A stretch of 64,000 nucleotides of DNA from Takakia lepidozioides (GCA_030704615.1 CM060731.1:67250756-67314755); one strand, 5' to 3'; positions 46,812 through 56,815 are shown, numbered from the stretch's first letter. A program made the numbers and translations. The notes: generated by a model not told the origin, from the letters alone.

Positions 46812-47507
46812 TTAATGTGGCAATAACCAAAACTCTCTTCTGTAATATCTCTCGTATATGCCTGGGTTTCTTTCAAGCTTCAATGCACCCTTGGCTATAC
46901 TTGAAGTCTCCGTTACCATATAACCATATGGCAAACAAGTCTGGAAAGCTGTTCTTGGTGTGAGTTTGATCCACAAAATATCCTTTGGAATCCAATTCTT
47001 TACCAGTACAAGCTCTTCATGCATATGAGTATAAACATTCACCTTTCTTTCTTCCCAGCCTTCAAACTCTACTCTCTTAATGGATAGCAATGCTATCACA
47101 TAAACCAATGTTGGTAACCAACATGCTCTTCCTCTACAGGCTACCTGATAATTCTTTATCACTCCTTTCTCCAGACCCCATTCCGGATCAGCATCATGCA
47201 CTCGCTTAAGAATATTTTCTTTACAACCGTCTGGCAATTTCAAGAACCTTTGAAAGAATTGTTTGGACAATCTTTCTTCCTTCGTTCCACAGGGAATTTG
47301 ATTCACTTCAAATTCTTTAATGGTCCAACCACCATGATCCCACCAGATACCTGTCACATCTGGTTGTTCATGACTCAGTTCCCCAGTATGGTCGCCAAAT
47401 GTCGCGCGGCTTTTACTCACCCATCCCTTCGTTATCCGAGGCGGAAACTCCAAGATAGAAGAGTTGGAAATCTCTAAGTACTCAGCCCGCGCAGAACAAT
47501 CAGTCAT
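46812..47507 (-). CDS. Extra ORF upstream of G2 gag, unknown function
   Basis: A complete frame of 231 codons ending 21 bp before the gag start, same strand. I do not recognise the protein. It is rich in Trp and aromatic residues (TGIWWDHGGWTIKEFEV, EFEGWEERKVNVYTHMHEE), has no signal peptide or membrane segment that I can see, and has no zinc knuckle. Its tight spacing to gag suggests that it is part of the element, as an additional 5' ORF. It could also be a captured host fragment. No second copy lies in this window for comparison, because copy b is truncated 5' of RT. Confidence 0.5.
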   Translation of the reverse strand: MTDCSARAEYLEISNSSILEFPPRITKGWVSKSRATFGDHTGELSHEQPDVTGIWWDHGGWTIKEFEVNQIPCGTKEERLSKQFFQRFLKLPDGCKENILKRVHDADPEWGLEKGVIKNYQVACRGRACWLPTLVYVIALLSIKRVEFEGWEERKVNVYTHMHEELVLVKNWIPKDILWIKLTPRTAFQTCLPYGYMVTETSSIAKGALKLERNPGIYERYYRREFWLLPH

Positions 47508-47509
47508 GA

Positions 47510-48040
47510 CCTACAGCTAGTGTATCATGGGGGTGTTTCCTCTTTGTTTCCCTTTTGGCATTCATGTTAGCTACCTTACCATTGATAATTAAGTATCAGT
47601 TTGCTTCATCAATTTATCGGATTCCATCAACCCATCCATTCATTCCACAGCTTCACTCAGATCTCTCTACACAGTGTGGTTGTATCGTATAAGTATCAGA
47701 TTATGATTTATCAGGTATCAGGCCGAAGCCATTGTGTCTCTAATCTGCTCTACAATATCACTACAGTTTTGCATATAACAAGCATCTACTAATCATCTCT
47801 CCTCCTTCACCGTGCTCTCCATCTTTGCTTCCGTTCTTACTCTCCGCCCGATCCTCTCTCTCTCTTGACGTGCTTCCAAGAATCATCCCCCAAAAAGCCC
47901 CTACTCAGTCCTTGCTTCTCCCTTTATCTTCCTACCCGTGGCTCTAACCGTTTCCCTCACTAACCGTCGTCCGTGAACTAACATGTTCCATTTGCAGGTG
48001 TTGTTCCCCACAGTCGTTCCCTGTCCTGCTCTCCGTTCCC
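47510..48040. other. Probable G2 LTR or leader sequence
   Basis: This stretch lies between the 5' end of G2-a and the 3' end of G2-b, both minus, where one or two LTRs are expected. No duplicated LTR could be aligned, so ends are not given. No gene is seen. Confidence 0.35.
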
Positions 48041-48044
48041 TATG

Positions 48045-48320
48045 ATTGTGACAGTTGTGTCAAGCTGTGACTGGCTGTGTGAAACTGTGACGGGCTGTGA
48101 TTGGTTGTGCGACTGTGTTTGGCTGTGTCGGGCTGCGACTGGCTGTGTGGCTGTGTCGGCTGTGACGGGCTGTGTTGGCTGTGATGGCTGTGTCGGGCTG
48201 TGACGAGCTGTGCTGACTGTGTCTGGCTGTGTCGGTTGTGACGACTGTGACGGCTGTGACGGGCTGTGTCGGCTGTGACGACTGTGACGGGCTGTGTTGG
48301 CTGTGACGGGCTGTGTAACC
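48045..48320. repeat. GGCTGTGACG-type minisatellite
   Basis: Degenerate 9-11-bp units around GGCTGTGACG and GGCTGTGTCG occur about 25 times. Between this array and the next (48320-48845) there is unassigned sequence. Confidence 0.8.
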
Positions 48321-48844
48321 CCCCTCTACAGTGCGCTGGTCTCACCCCTAAGGCTCCTGTTGGTCTCAGTCTGTGCAAAAATTAAGGGTACCCTACAGAT
48401 CCCGTATAAGTGTCTAAGTCCCAGACAGTCCTCTAACACCTCATTGGGTAACTTCTTATTTTAACCCCCCTCAGTGGACTTTCCCCCCTGGAATGTCCAC
48501 TAGGACAACACATGTGGCAAAAAACTCCCTTTTCTGTACTCGTAAAGGGTTCCGTTACCTTTGCCCTGAATGCATTAATGGGCCCACAATTAGTTTGGGT
48601 TGATGTACCGGGTAGGTATTTTGACGGCCCAATTTGTCTTCTTGCATGATGACAGCCGCTTTTGCAATATATGCACTGCGGTGTGCTTCGCCCTGGCGAC
48701 CACATGTTCATTTTTAGACCTGCCTCCGTCTTCCCCTGTCCGCGTGGCACATTCTCCGAGTTTGACTTCCAAGCTGTCTTTTCACCCGCCGGTCACTTTT
48801 TGGACGTTAACCCACGTCCACCTGTCACTAACCCTATGGACTGT

Positions 48845-49030
48845 GTAACCCGCGTGGGCTGTGTTGGGTTGTGACAGGCTGTGCCAAATTGTGACGAGCT
48901 ATGATAGGCTGTGTGACACTGTGGTGTGCTGTGATAGGCTGTGTGACACTGTGGTGGGCTGTGATAGACTGTGTGGTGCTGTGATGGGTTGTGATAAGCT
49001 GTGTGATGCTGTGGTAGGCTGTGATAACTG
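48845..49030. repeat. Second CTGTG-type minisatellite
   Basis: Units such as GGCTGTGATAGGCTGTGTGA and CACTGTGGTG repeat with a higher-order period near 30-35 bp. It directly follows the end of the G2-b integrase frame on the minus strand. The array core matches that of 48045-48320 and of 52365-52430 (as its complement). Confidence 0.75.
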
Positions 49031-50151
49031 TGCGAACACCCGTGTTCTCCGCTCAGGCCATACACATTCGGCTTAACGACAAGTGCTTCATGCTCCGTTG
49101 GTATTACCGGTGCAGCCCGTGACTGTTTTTGTGTTTCAATATGCAAATCGTGCTGCAATGGTTTGTCATGGATACCACTGTATCCCTTCAACTTATTGGC
49201 ATTGACTCTTCCCAGCATCTCTTTGTTAATGGTTTGTAACATGGCGGTATTGTTATCATACATCTTCTGTATGACATAAGGTCATTTCCATGGAGATTTA
49301 CCCTTCTTCTGCAACCACAGTACCAAATCTCCTGTTTTCAAAGTCTTTAATTTACCTTCATCAAACTGATCCTTCCTCTTCATCTGAATTTTGGTCATGT
49401 TATCTGCTGCATCAGCACGTACTTTTTTCACATGGTATAATTCATGTTTCCTGACCTTAATTGAATCTTCCAATTCCATTCTCCTTCCCCATTCAGTTCT
49501 CATGGTAGGTAACAAGAATTCCACTGGAAGTAAAGCTTCCATACCATAAACTAATTGGAATGGTGTATACTTAGTGGTGACTTTATATGAAGTCCTGTAT
49601 GACCACAAAGCTGTCAGTAGCTTTGTATCCCAATCTGTTCTGTTTGCATTGACTATCTTAGCCAAGATAGTACATAGTATTTTATTGGTAGCCTTTGCCT
49701 ACCCATTACCCTGTGGGTAATAAGTTGTACTCTTCCTATGCACAATCATGAACTCTTTAGTCAATAGTTCTATGGTCTCATTAATGAAGTGACTTCCCTG
49801 GTCGCTAATAAATTCCAGGGGACAGCCAAATCTTGTAAGTATGTTCTCATATAGAACCTTGCTGTGGACTTAGCTGTGTTATCCCTCAGAGCTTTAGCTT
49901 CCACCCACTTTGTAGTATAATCAGTGGCTGTGATTATATACTTGTTCTGTGTATTTCTGGCTGGTGGGTGAATTGGTCCAACAAAGTCTAGTCCCCATTT
50001 CTGAAATGGTTCAGTAGGCATCGTAAGATGCAAAGCCATCTTTCCAGATCTCTGCAATGGTCCTAGCCTCTGACACTCATCACAACTCTTGCAATACTTG
50101 TGTACATCCTTGAACAATGTAGGCCACCAGTAACCTGCAAGTAGTATCTTT
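49031..50151 (-). pseudogene. G2-b integrase, catalytic core and C-terminus
   Basis: [21 protein letters not shown] and CDECQR finish the zinc-binding domain; LDFVGPI holds the first catalytic Asp. FISDQGSHF (about 49790) in a shifted frame holds the second. In the region of the third acidic residue the frame reads YYPQGNG, then a TAG (49699-49701), A and a Lys codon (49693-49695) where Glu is expected, so the active site is lost. The C-terminal domain (LPVEFLLPT, FDEGKLKTLKTGDLVLW, KSPWK) continues after a TGA as MYDNNTAMLQTINKEMLG to about 49031. Confidence 0.8.
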
Positions 50152-50856
50152 TGTCGTGCGCATACATATCGCTACACAACTACATCGCTGTCCAAAAACC
50201 ACACAAACATGTGCACACCACACACTAGTATACCACTAGTCCACCATTAGTCCAGCCACTAGTCCAACCACTAGGCTACAACTAGTCAGTCACTAGGCTG
50301 CCACTATGCTGCCCACTATGGCAGTCACTAGTCCACACAATGATAAAGAAGAAGGATACAAGCACGAGCTCACAAATCTGAAGCATAAACTCATGCATAT
50401 ATAACCTCATCACTCAAATACAAGTCAAGCCAAGTGCACCCCACGCCATGGGGAATCCACACTACGGCGCCATAGCTAGGCGCGGTGAGGCTCAACTCGA
50501 GAAAGATGAGCCTTCCGCGCTTGCCGTGAAGCTAACCACTCCAGGGCCTAAATCTGCCTTGACCCCTGGATTGACACTTGGGCCAATCCCAAATGTCAAT
50601 ATGTAAAAGCTAGCTATTTCCTAGCTAGTTTCACACTAGTGGTAAAATAACTTGAAAGCTGTCGTGCGCATACATATCGCTACACAACTACATCGCTGTC
50701 CAAAAACCACACAACACATGTGTACACCACACACTAGTATACCACTAGTCCACCACTAGTCCAACCACTAGTCCAACCACTAGGCTACAACTAGTCAGTC
50801 ACTAGGCTGCCACTATGCTGCCCACTATGGCAGTCACTAGTCCACACAATCGCCCC
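50152..50856 (-). repeat. Duplicated 190-bp blocks flanking an LTR piece at the 3' end of G1-B
   Basis: 50152-50345 and 50663-50856 are near-identical direct repeats, rich in CACTAGTCCA-type words and ending GTATGCGCACGACA on the minus strand. Between them lies an LTR start (50659 to about 50346, TTTCAAGTTATTTT). Just before the upstream block the minus strand reads AGGGGGGCGA, a likely polypurine tract. Confidence 0.75.
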
Positions 50857-51108
50857 CCTAGCTGGTGCTTAGGTCCCTCTAAGTCCAGGTAGCCACAAGA
50901 TGTGATAGTGACCATAGCCTCACTAAGTCCTCCACCACTATCCCTACTACACTCAAACTCGATAGATCAAGAGGTCGGGTGCAAGAATTGCCCCATCGTT
51001 AGTCGCCGTCTTGCAACCTGTGAACTTGAGCTTGGGATCTCAAGTATTGACTCCTATGAGCTTGGCCTCCCATGTCTTGTTAGCTGCCTCTAGTCATGTC
51101 CACTGCCA

Positions 51109-52326
51109 CTATCCCAAGCAGTGTGGACACAACCAATCTCCGTCAGGAACCTTCTCAAGAGGTGGTGTCAAGCATCCCATATGCCAACCCCTTGAGCATC
51201 GATCACACACCAGCATGGTGGCTGCCCCTTTGGCAGACCCACAAAGCATGTACCTCAAACCTGCAGGTACCACTGCCAAGTTTGGGTCAACTCTGCCATC
51301 GACATTGGGAAGGTGACATGGCGCACAATTACGCACATGGTCCTTCCAAGTCATGCCATCCCGACCCTCCAAGATCAGGACCCCTGAGGGCAACACCTCT
51401 CGAACCCTCAGAATAACACGCCTTGCAGTAACATCCAGAGTCGTAGGAGCAGTCTGCTGCAAATAAACATAGTCACTAGGGCTAAACCTCCGAACCCTAG
51501 GACGATATCCTCCACCACGTATAGTGGCATACCTCAACGTATCACGGTGCTGTGCATTGGCAAGGTTCTCAAAAGCCATGGGCATGACTTTCTTGAACAA
51601 CTCTGCACGTTGATCACATGCACGTACCCACACGTCCGGGTCGTCAAGGTTAAGGACTTGAGCAGTGTCCCTACGAATGGCTGCAGGCAAATCCGGCTCT
51701 CGGCCAAAGAGAAGGAAATATGGTGAGAAGGAGGCAAGTGATGCTTGTTTGCTGAACCTGTAGCCCATGGCTAACCAAGGAACCTGAAGATCCCAATCTC
51801 CTAGGTGTCCCTTCTGCAAGCCATACTTGCGCAAACCCCTCTTCACCGTCTGAACAACTCTCTCTGCTAAGCCATCGGCCTCAGGATGATCCTGAGAAGT
51901 GGTGCGGTGGTCTATCAAGGCTTTATCACACAAAGCCTGAAACTCCCCCAAGAACTCTCTCCCTTGGTCCGTGAGTACCTCAGCTGGAGCACCAAATCGG
52001 CTAAGCACACGATCCAAGAATGCATACGCAACCCCCTCACTAGCCTTGTCAGGCAATGGAACCAACTCAATCCACTTGGAGAAGTGCTCCACCATCACCA
52101 ACACATATCTGTGGTGGCGCATAGTCAGTGGCAACGGTCCTGCGAAGTCAAGACTCCACCTGTAGCCCAATCCCATGATTGGTAAAGGATGCAACTGTGG
52201 TGTAGGGGCGTTGAATGAAGCACGCACCCTGTCACACACCATGCACCTAGCCACGAACTGTTGCACATCTGTATGCATACCACGCCACCAATACTGCCCC
52301 TGCAGTAAACTGTGAGTGCGTCGCAC
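51109..52326 (-). CDS. G1 integrase with C-terminal PHD finger
   Basis: 405 open codons without a stop. Zinc-binding part: LLQGQYWWRGMHTDVQQFV then CMVCDR; its His pair lies in the deleted sequence. Catalytic core: SLDFAGPLPLT (first Asp), VLTDQGREF (second Asp), HPEADGLAERVVQTV (Glu). The C-terminal domain includes FSPSDYVYLQQTAP and VREVLPSGVLILEGRDG. The last 45 residues form a PHD finger: C-x11-CDRC-x4-H-x2-C-x14-C-x2-C around MLVCDRCSRGWHMGC and DWLCPHC. The first Cys of the C4HC3 pattern is replaced by Tyr (TAC codon 51250-51252). PHD fingers in host proteins commonly read histone H3 tails; here the domain takes the place where many gypsy integrases carry a chromodomain. The ORF start is truncated by the internal deletion. 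Confidence 0.85.
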   Translation of the reverse strand: MRRTHSLLQGQYWWRGMHTDVQQFVARCMVCDRVRASFNAPTPQLHPLPIMGLGYRWSLDFAGPLPLTMRHHRYVLVMVEHFSKWIELVPLPDKASEGVAYAFLDRVLSRFGAPAEVLTDQGREFLGEFQALCDKALIDHRTTSQDHPEADGLAERVVQTVKRGLRKYGLQKGHLGDWDLQVPWLAMGYRFSKQASLASFSPYFLLFGREPDLPAAIRRDTAQVLNLDDPDVWVRACDQRAELFKKVMPMAFENLANAQHRDTLRYATIRGGGYRPRVRRFSPSDYVYLQQTAPTTLDVTARRVILRVREVLPSGVLILEGRDGMTWKDHVRNCAPCHLPNVDGRVDPNLAVVPAGLRYMLCGSAKGAATMLVCDRCSRGWHMGCLTPPLEKVPDGDWLCPHCLG

Positions 52327-52329
52327 TCC

Positions 52330-54167
52330 CCCTCACAGCCTCAAAGGCCTCAGGCACGGCCTGTCACAGCCCCTCACAGCCCATCACAGCCCCAAAGGCC
52401 ATGGGCACAGCCCGTCACAGCCCCATCCATGGCCGCTCTGGCAGTTTAGCCATTTCTCCAAGGGGTTTAGCCACGCCAAGCGAGGGTTTGTGTCTCTTGG
52501 ACTCTAGGCTTCTTTCCACCGAGCTATGGTGGCTGTGAGGAAATCAGCAAGGTATTCTTGCTCTTTCGGCTCCCACACACCACCATAGTAGCCCTAAGCC
52601 ATGAGGTGGTTGCCACAAACCAAGCCTTCTTTCTCACTTAGCCTCCCCAAACACGCCACTAAACTCAATGGCAAACAACCAAGCCCTGCTGGTTCCCAGC
52701 CCTTGTGAGCACTCATTCAAGCACTCTCCTTGGCCATAGCATCTGTCTTAGAGCCTATTCCAGCCCCCTACACCTGCTGCTTCAAGAGTTGCGCTCCCTT
52801 CAAGCTTGAAGTTGAAACCCCAACTCACATAGGCCCTACAAGTGCTTTTCTTTCACTCCAAGTGGAAACCAGCCCTAGACCTTCCGTTCTATCTCTCAAA
52901 AGCTTGAAAACAAGAGCCTCAATGGGCTGAAGGCATGCTCCACACATGCCCCACTCTCACCATAAGAGAATCAGCTCCTTTGCTTCATTTTTTGCACCCA
53001 CAAACCTGAAAATACAAGCTTCAGCAGGCTGAAAGCATGCTCCACATGCCCTACATGGAAACCAGCCCCTTCTTTCCTTTCTTGCACTCCCACACCTGAA
53101 AGTGCAAGCCTTCACCAGGCTGATAGCATGCTCCACACATGCAACCTCTTCACACAAGAGATATCAGCCCCCTATCTTGGCTCCTTGGTTCCTTGATGCT
53201 CTCTAAGACAAGACTAAGCACTCCACACCCTTTGCCAAGCTCCTGAAACCCTAAGGCTTACATTTCCAGCCACAAGACACTTCTCTTGTGGTGCAAGAGC
53301 TCTTCTTCCAAGCTCTGAAACCCTAGGTGCACATTCCATGGCCTTGCCGCACCTCTTAGCTCCTGTTCCAGCCCTGCTCTCGCCATGACAAGAGCCCTCT
53401 CAATGCTGAAGCTCGAGATTGAAACCCAATCTCACCATACTCCACAAAGTGCACTGATTTGCCCCAAGCCAAATCAGCCCTTTCGCTTGGTCTTGCAATC
53501 CTTCACACAATGAAAGCTCGCATTCCCAAGTCCAGTTCTCAACTTTGCCACCAAAGCCACTATAACCTGCTCTTGACTGGTCCTCTTCCCAATCGTGCTT
53601 GCTCATGCATGTACACAATCTGAAACCATCAAGGTGCTCTGGAATTACCTGTAGTATGGTGCTTTCATCTCTGAAGCTGAAGATCGAATGCCAAGGTTTA
53701 CCACCTCGTAACCCACATCGCCTCCGCTTCTAACAACCAAGAGCTCCACGGTGCTCCTTGCATAACAACTTGGTTTCTCTCATTCTCAAGCAAAAACCAC
53801 AAGTGCTACAACTAACTCGTATCTAGCACTCATAGATACGAGCTGATCTTTCTCGAGTGATAAAGAAGAAGGATACAAGCACGAGCTCACAAATCTGAAG
53901 CATAAACTCATGCATATATAACCTCATCACTCAAATACAAGTCAAGCCAAGTGCACCCCACGCCATGGGGAATCCACACTACGGCGCCATAGCTAGGCGC
54001 GGTGAGGCTCAACTCGAGAAAGATGAGCCTTCCGCGCTTGCCGTGAAGATAACCACTCCAGGGCCTAAATCTGCCTTGACCCCTGGATTGACACTTGGGC
54101 CAATCCCAAATGTCAATATGTAAAATTTCCTAGCTAGTTTCACACTAGTGGTAAAAATAACTTGACA
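52330..54167 (-). repeat. 5' LTR region of G1-B
   Basis: The first 320 bp or so match copies A and C. Further in, similarity is patchy (GTGCTACAACTAACTC and GAGCTGATCTTTCTCGAGTG are shared with copy C at about 61040), so B belongs to a different subfamily. A short CACAGCCC-rich array lies at 52365-52430. The LTR end is lost in the deletion. Confidence 0.6.
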
Positions 54168-55240
54168 CTTTCTACTGGTAGTCTCTTCTCCAAAATGACC
54201 TCCAGCCACTCCTTTATGAACTTCCTCCAAAACTTTATTTACTTCATGGTGGTACAAGCATCGTTTAAGTACTCTATCAGGTCCTAGCTTATACATTCTG
54301 CCCCCTATCATAGTATAGGGTAAAGCCTTGATAGCTATTCTCTTCCTCTGCTCCTTCCCATAACTAGGTGGGCACTGACCATGAGTAAGGTAGTATCTGA
54401 TTGGCCACTGCCAATCTAACCAATCATTTGCACTTCCCTGCACCTCCAGTGCAAATAAACTCGCATTAGGTAGTTGGTCGTCTACTCCTGTGGCGGGCTC
54501 TCCTGTCGATAGGCGTGACAAGTGATCTACCACAAGATGCAAACGGCCAGGCTTGTAAACAACTTCGAACTCAAACTCGTGCAAGATTATTAACCACCTT
54601 GCTATCCTTCCACTTATCAAAGGTTTGTTCACCAGATAAATCAGAGCTTGATGATCCACATAAAACATAAACTTTATTCCCAATAAGTAATGCCTGAATT
54701 TCTTGACTGCATAAATCATTGCCAATGCTTCTCTTTCAGTTGTGCTATAGTTCCTCTCAGCACTGTTCATCAACCTGCTAGCATAATACACAGGTGAATC
54801 TATGTTTCCTGTAACATTTTGGGCTAAAACTGCTCCCAATGCTTCTCCTGAGGCATCACAGTGAACATGAAACACTACATGCTAGTGGGGGTTAATTAGC
54901 ACAGGTGTAGTTGTTACTGACAATGTAAGTTCCTCAAAAGCCTGTTGACATTCAGCTGTCCATGCAAACACTGCATCTTTATTCAAAAGCTTGCTCAATG
55001 GTGTTGCTATCTGTGCATACCGTCTGACAAATCTTCTGTAATAACTGGTTTGTCCAAGGAATCTCCTTAGACTCTTAACATTTACTGGTGGTGGAGAGGC
55101 TTTAATGGCCTCTGTCTTTCTGGGATCCATAAGTAGTCCCCTCTTACACACAATGTGTCCCAAAAGTACCCCTGAATTCACACAAAAAGTACACTTCAGG
55201 CCCAGACCTCTCATCTGCATCTGGCCAAACATAACTCCAA
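54168..55240 (-). pseudogene. G2-b RNase H and integrase N-terminal zinc-binding region
   Basis: Contains LLGHIVCKRGLLMDPRKTEA, LRRFLGQTSYYRRFVRRYAQ, AFAWTAECQQAFEEL-type connection sequence, then RNase H motifs FHVHCDASGEALGAVLAQ, YYASRLMN, STTEREALAMIYAVKKFRHY and FYVDHQALIYLVN. After a linker come YHHEVNKVLEEVHKGVAGGH, the two His of the integrase HHCC finger. A small break near 54880 separates two frames. It is cut by G1-B at 54167; the following C-terminal codons of the open frame belong to the inserted LTR. Confidence 0.85.
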
Positions 55241-56101
55241 TTTATGCAAGTACTCATTCTTAGAGTTGTACACACTGAAATCATCTAAGAACACCTGCAT
55301 GAAATCATCCAGATACTCATGGAAAGATTCACTTATCACTCTCTGAAAAGTTGTTGGTGCATTATTAAGTCCAAAAGACATGACTTTGTATGCATAAGCA
55401 CCCCAGTCTGTGATGAAAGCTGTCTTTCCCTGGTCTTCTTCTGCCACTTGCACTTGGTTATACCCACTGAAGCCATCCATGAATGAGTACATCTCATGGC
55501 CTGCCACAATGTCCAATACCGCTTCTGTGAATGGCAAAGGGAAATGATCTTTCTTTGTACAAGCATTCAACTTCTTATAGTTCACACAAACTCTCAGTTT
55601 ACCATTCTTCTTGGGAACTATCACAATGGGTGACAACCAAGTTGTATACTCTATCGGGTATATAAACTTAGCCTCAGCCAACTTCTTGATCTCTTCCCCA
55701 ACCTTCTGTGCATAGTTGGGATTCATTCTGTACCTTGCATGTTTGATTGGTACTGACCCTGGTTCCAGTTCAATCTTATGCTGACAGATCTCAGGTGGTA
55801 TCCCTTTCAAATCCTCATAGCTCCAAGCAAATACATCTCTGTATTTGATGAACAGACTCTTAGCTTCCTCAAAGAATTCTGGCTCCAAGTCAGCCCCTAC
55901 TTTCACCATTCTCGGTTCCTCCTCAGTTCCCACATTCACTTCTCTCACCCGCTCATCAGCTGTGATTGTCCAACTAGTCACTACTTCATCCTGTAAACTC
56001 ACAGTGGCTGGTTCTTCTAGGATTTCCATTTCTCCCTCTCTTTCTTCATAGAAATGTGGTGGGTAACTGCTTGTTTCACCCTCAATTGGTGTTGCTGTCA
56101 C
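55211..56101 (-). pseudogene. G2-b reverse transcriptase
   Basis: A 296-codon frame without internal stops, very similar to G2-a: RDVFAWSYEDLKGIPPEI, PIEYTTWLSPIVIVPKKNGK, SFMDGFSGYNQVQV, and the catalytic VFLDDFSVY. It continues past the point where G2-a is inverted (KNEYLHKLELCLARCR) and then shifts frame into the connection domain. The catalytic residues look intact, but the element lacks its 5' half. Confidence 0.85.
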
Positions 56102-56107
56102 TACATT

Positions 56108-56272
56108 CGAGAGAGATGAGCCGCACGACTGACGTTCTCGTGAAGATAAGACGGTTCAGGTGTCAAACTAAACTTGACACCTGACTTAATACTTGAACTA
56201 AATCCAAGTGTTAAATACAAATAACTAGATTTATTCTAGTTAGTTTCACACTGTGTTTATTTAACTTGATAC
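56108..56272 (-). repeat. Diverged LTR-like fragment
   Basis: Read on the minus strand: TATCAAGTTAAATAAACACA, GTGTGAAACTAACTAG, ACACTTGGATTTAG and CTCATCTCTCTCGA resemble the first 200 bp of the G1 LTR with many changes. It truncates G2-b at 56105. It is probably a piece of a third LTR subfamily. Confidence 0.55.
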
Positions 56273-56290
56273 TCCAAACAAGAGATAGAC

Positions 56291-56815
56291 ATGCTGGAGG
56301 ATGCTGGGTTTCGACTTCCAAGAGGCCCAACAGTCCTAACACCAACATCATCTCGTGGTACGCCATCCGCATTCCCTACACGTCCACCACATGGGAACGA
56401 CTGGCCAACGAAAAGGAATGGAAAACCGGTTCGTCGTGTTGAGGCAAGTGCAGATAACCAGTGCAAAATTGAGTCTGCGAGAACCCTGCAGTATCGGGTT
56501 ACCCAAATTGTTAATGTCCCCCCTCCAGGCTATGGGTGGGTGTACAGTATGGTGACTTCGGGATCGATTCTTCATGATAGGACTTATGAGATTACTATTG
56601 GGAATTTTCCTAATTGCACATGCCCGGACTTCGACAACACGATAAACAGCTCCATTGGAAAGAGAGGTAAATTTGTCCCATACAAACATCTTTACTACAT
56701 CTACATTCATAGGATGTTTTGTGATCCTCAACGAGACACATGCATTCACCAATGCACAATGGGTCCCAATGACGTTCAAACACTTCTGCAGAGAGATAGG
56801 GTAGTTGACATCTGA
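56291..56815 (+). pseudogene. SWIM-type zinc-finger fragment, probably transposase-derived
   Basis: A 174-codon frame whose second half reads YEITIGNFPNCTCPDFDNT, then GKFVPYKHLYYIYIHRMF. This fits the SWIM pattern C-x-C-x(n)-C-x-H, except that the third Cys is replaced by Tyr (PYKH). SWIM modules with CTCPDF and KHLYYI sequence are common in plant proteins derived from Mutator-like transposases. The Ser/Pro-rich first half has no features. There is no intron or neighbour that suggests a host gene. Domain identity is moderately sure; function is unlikely. Confidence 0.55.

Larger units (their letters stand above)
42136..47507 (-). mobile_element. Ty3/gypsy retrotransposon G2, copy a, with internal inversion
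   Basis: Minus-strand order from the right: extra ORF (47507-46812), gag N-terminal part (46790 to about 45466), then a plus-strand block (42873 to about 45465) holding the gag C-terminal part, protease and RT, then minus-strand RT end and RNase H (42872-42136). Turning the plus block around rebuilds gag-PR-RT-RNase H in the order of copy b. Copy b shows the uninverted RT/RNase H join at about 55230. The left end is lost in the gap. Confidence 0.8.
50152..54167 (-). mobile_element. G1 copy B, internally deleted, nested in G2-b
   Basis: It begins TGTCAAGTTATTTTTACC at 54167 and ends CACGACA at 50152. CTTT flanks both ends (50148-50151 and 54168-54171) as a 4-bp target duplication. The 5' LTR region runs to about 52330 and adjoins the integrase ORF directly, so leader, gag, protease, methyltransferase, RT and RNase H are deleted. 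After the integrase come 51108-50855 and an unusual 3' end with a duplicated 190-bp block. Confidence 0.8.
49031..56105 (-). mobile_element. Ty3/gypsy retrotransposon G2, copy b, split by G1-B
   Basis: From the right: RT (56101-55211), RNase H and the integrase zinc-binding start (55232-54168), then G1-B (54167-50152), then the rest of the integrase (50147-49031). The protein frame joins exactly across the insertion: ...EETTSRK before and ILLAGYWWP after. The 5' part is cut off at 56105 by an LTR-like fragment, so gag and protease are absent. Confidence 0.85.

Noticed and set aside
48040-48378. Ser/His/Thr-rich minus-strand frame
   Set aside because: It is a translation of the GGCTGTGACG minisatellite.
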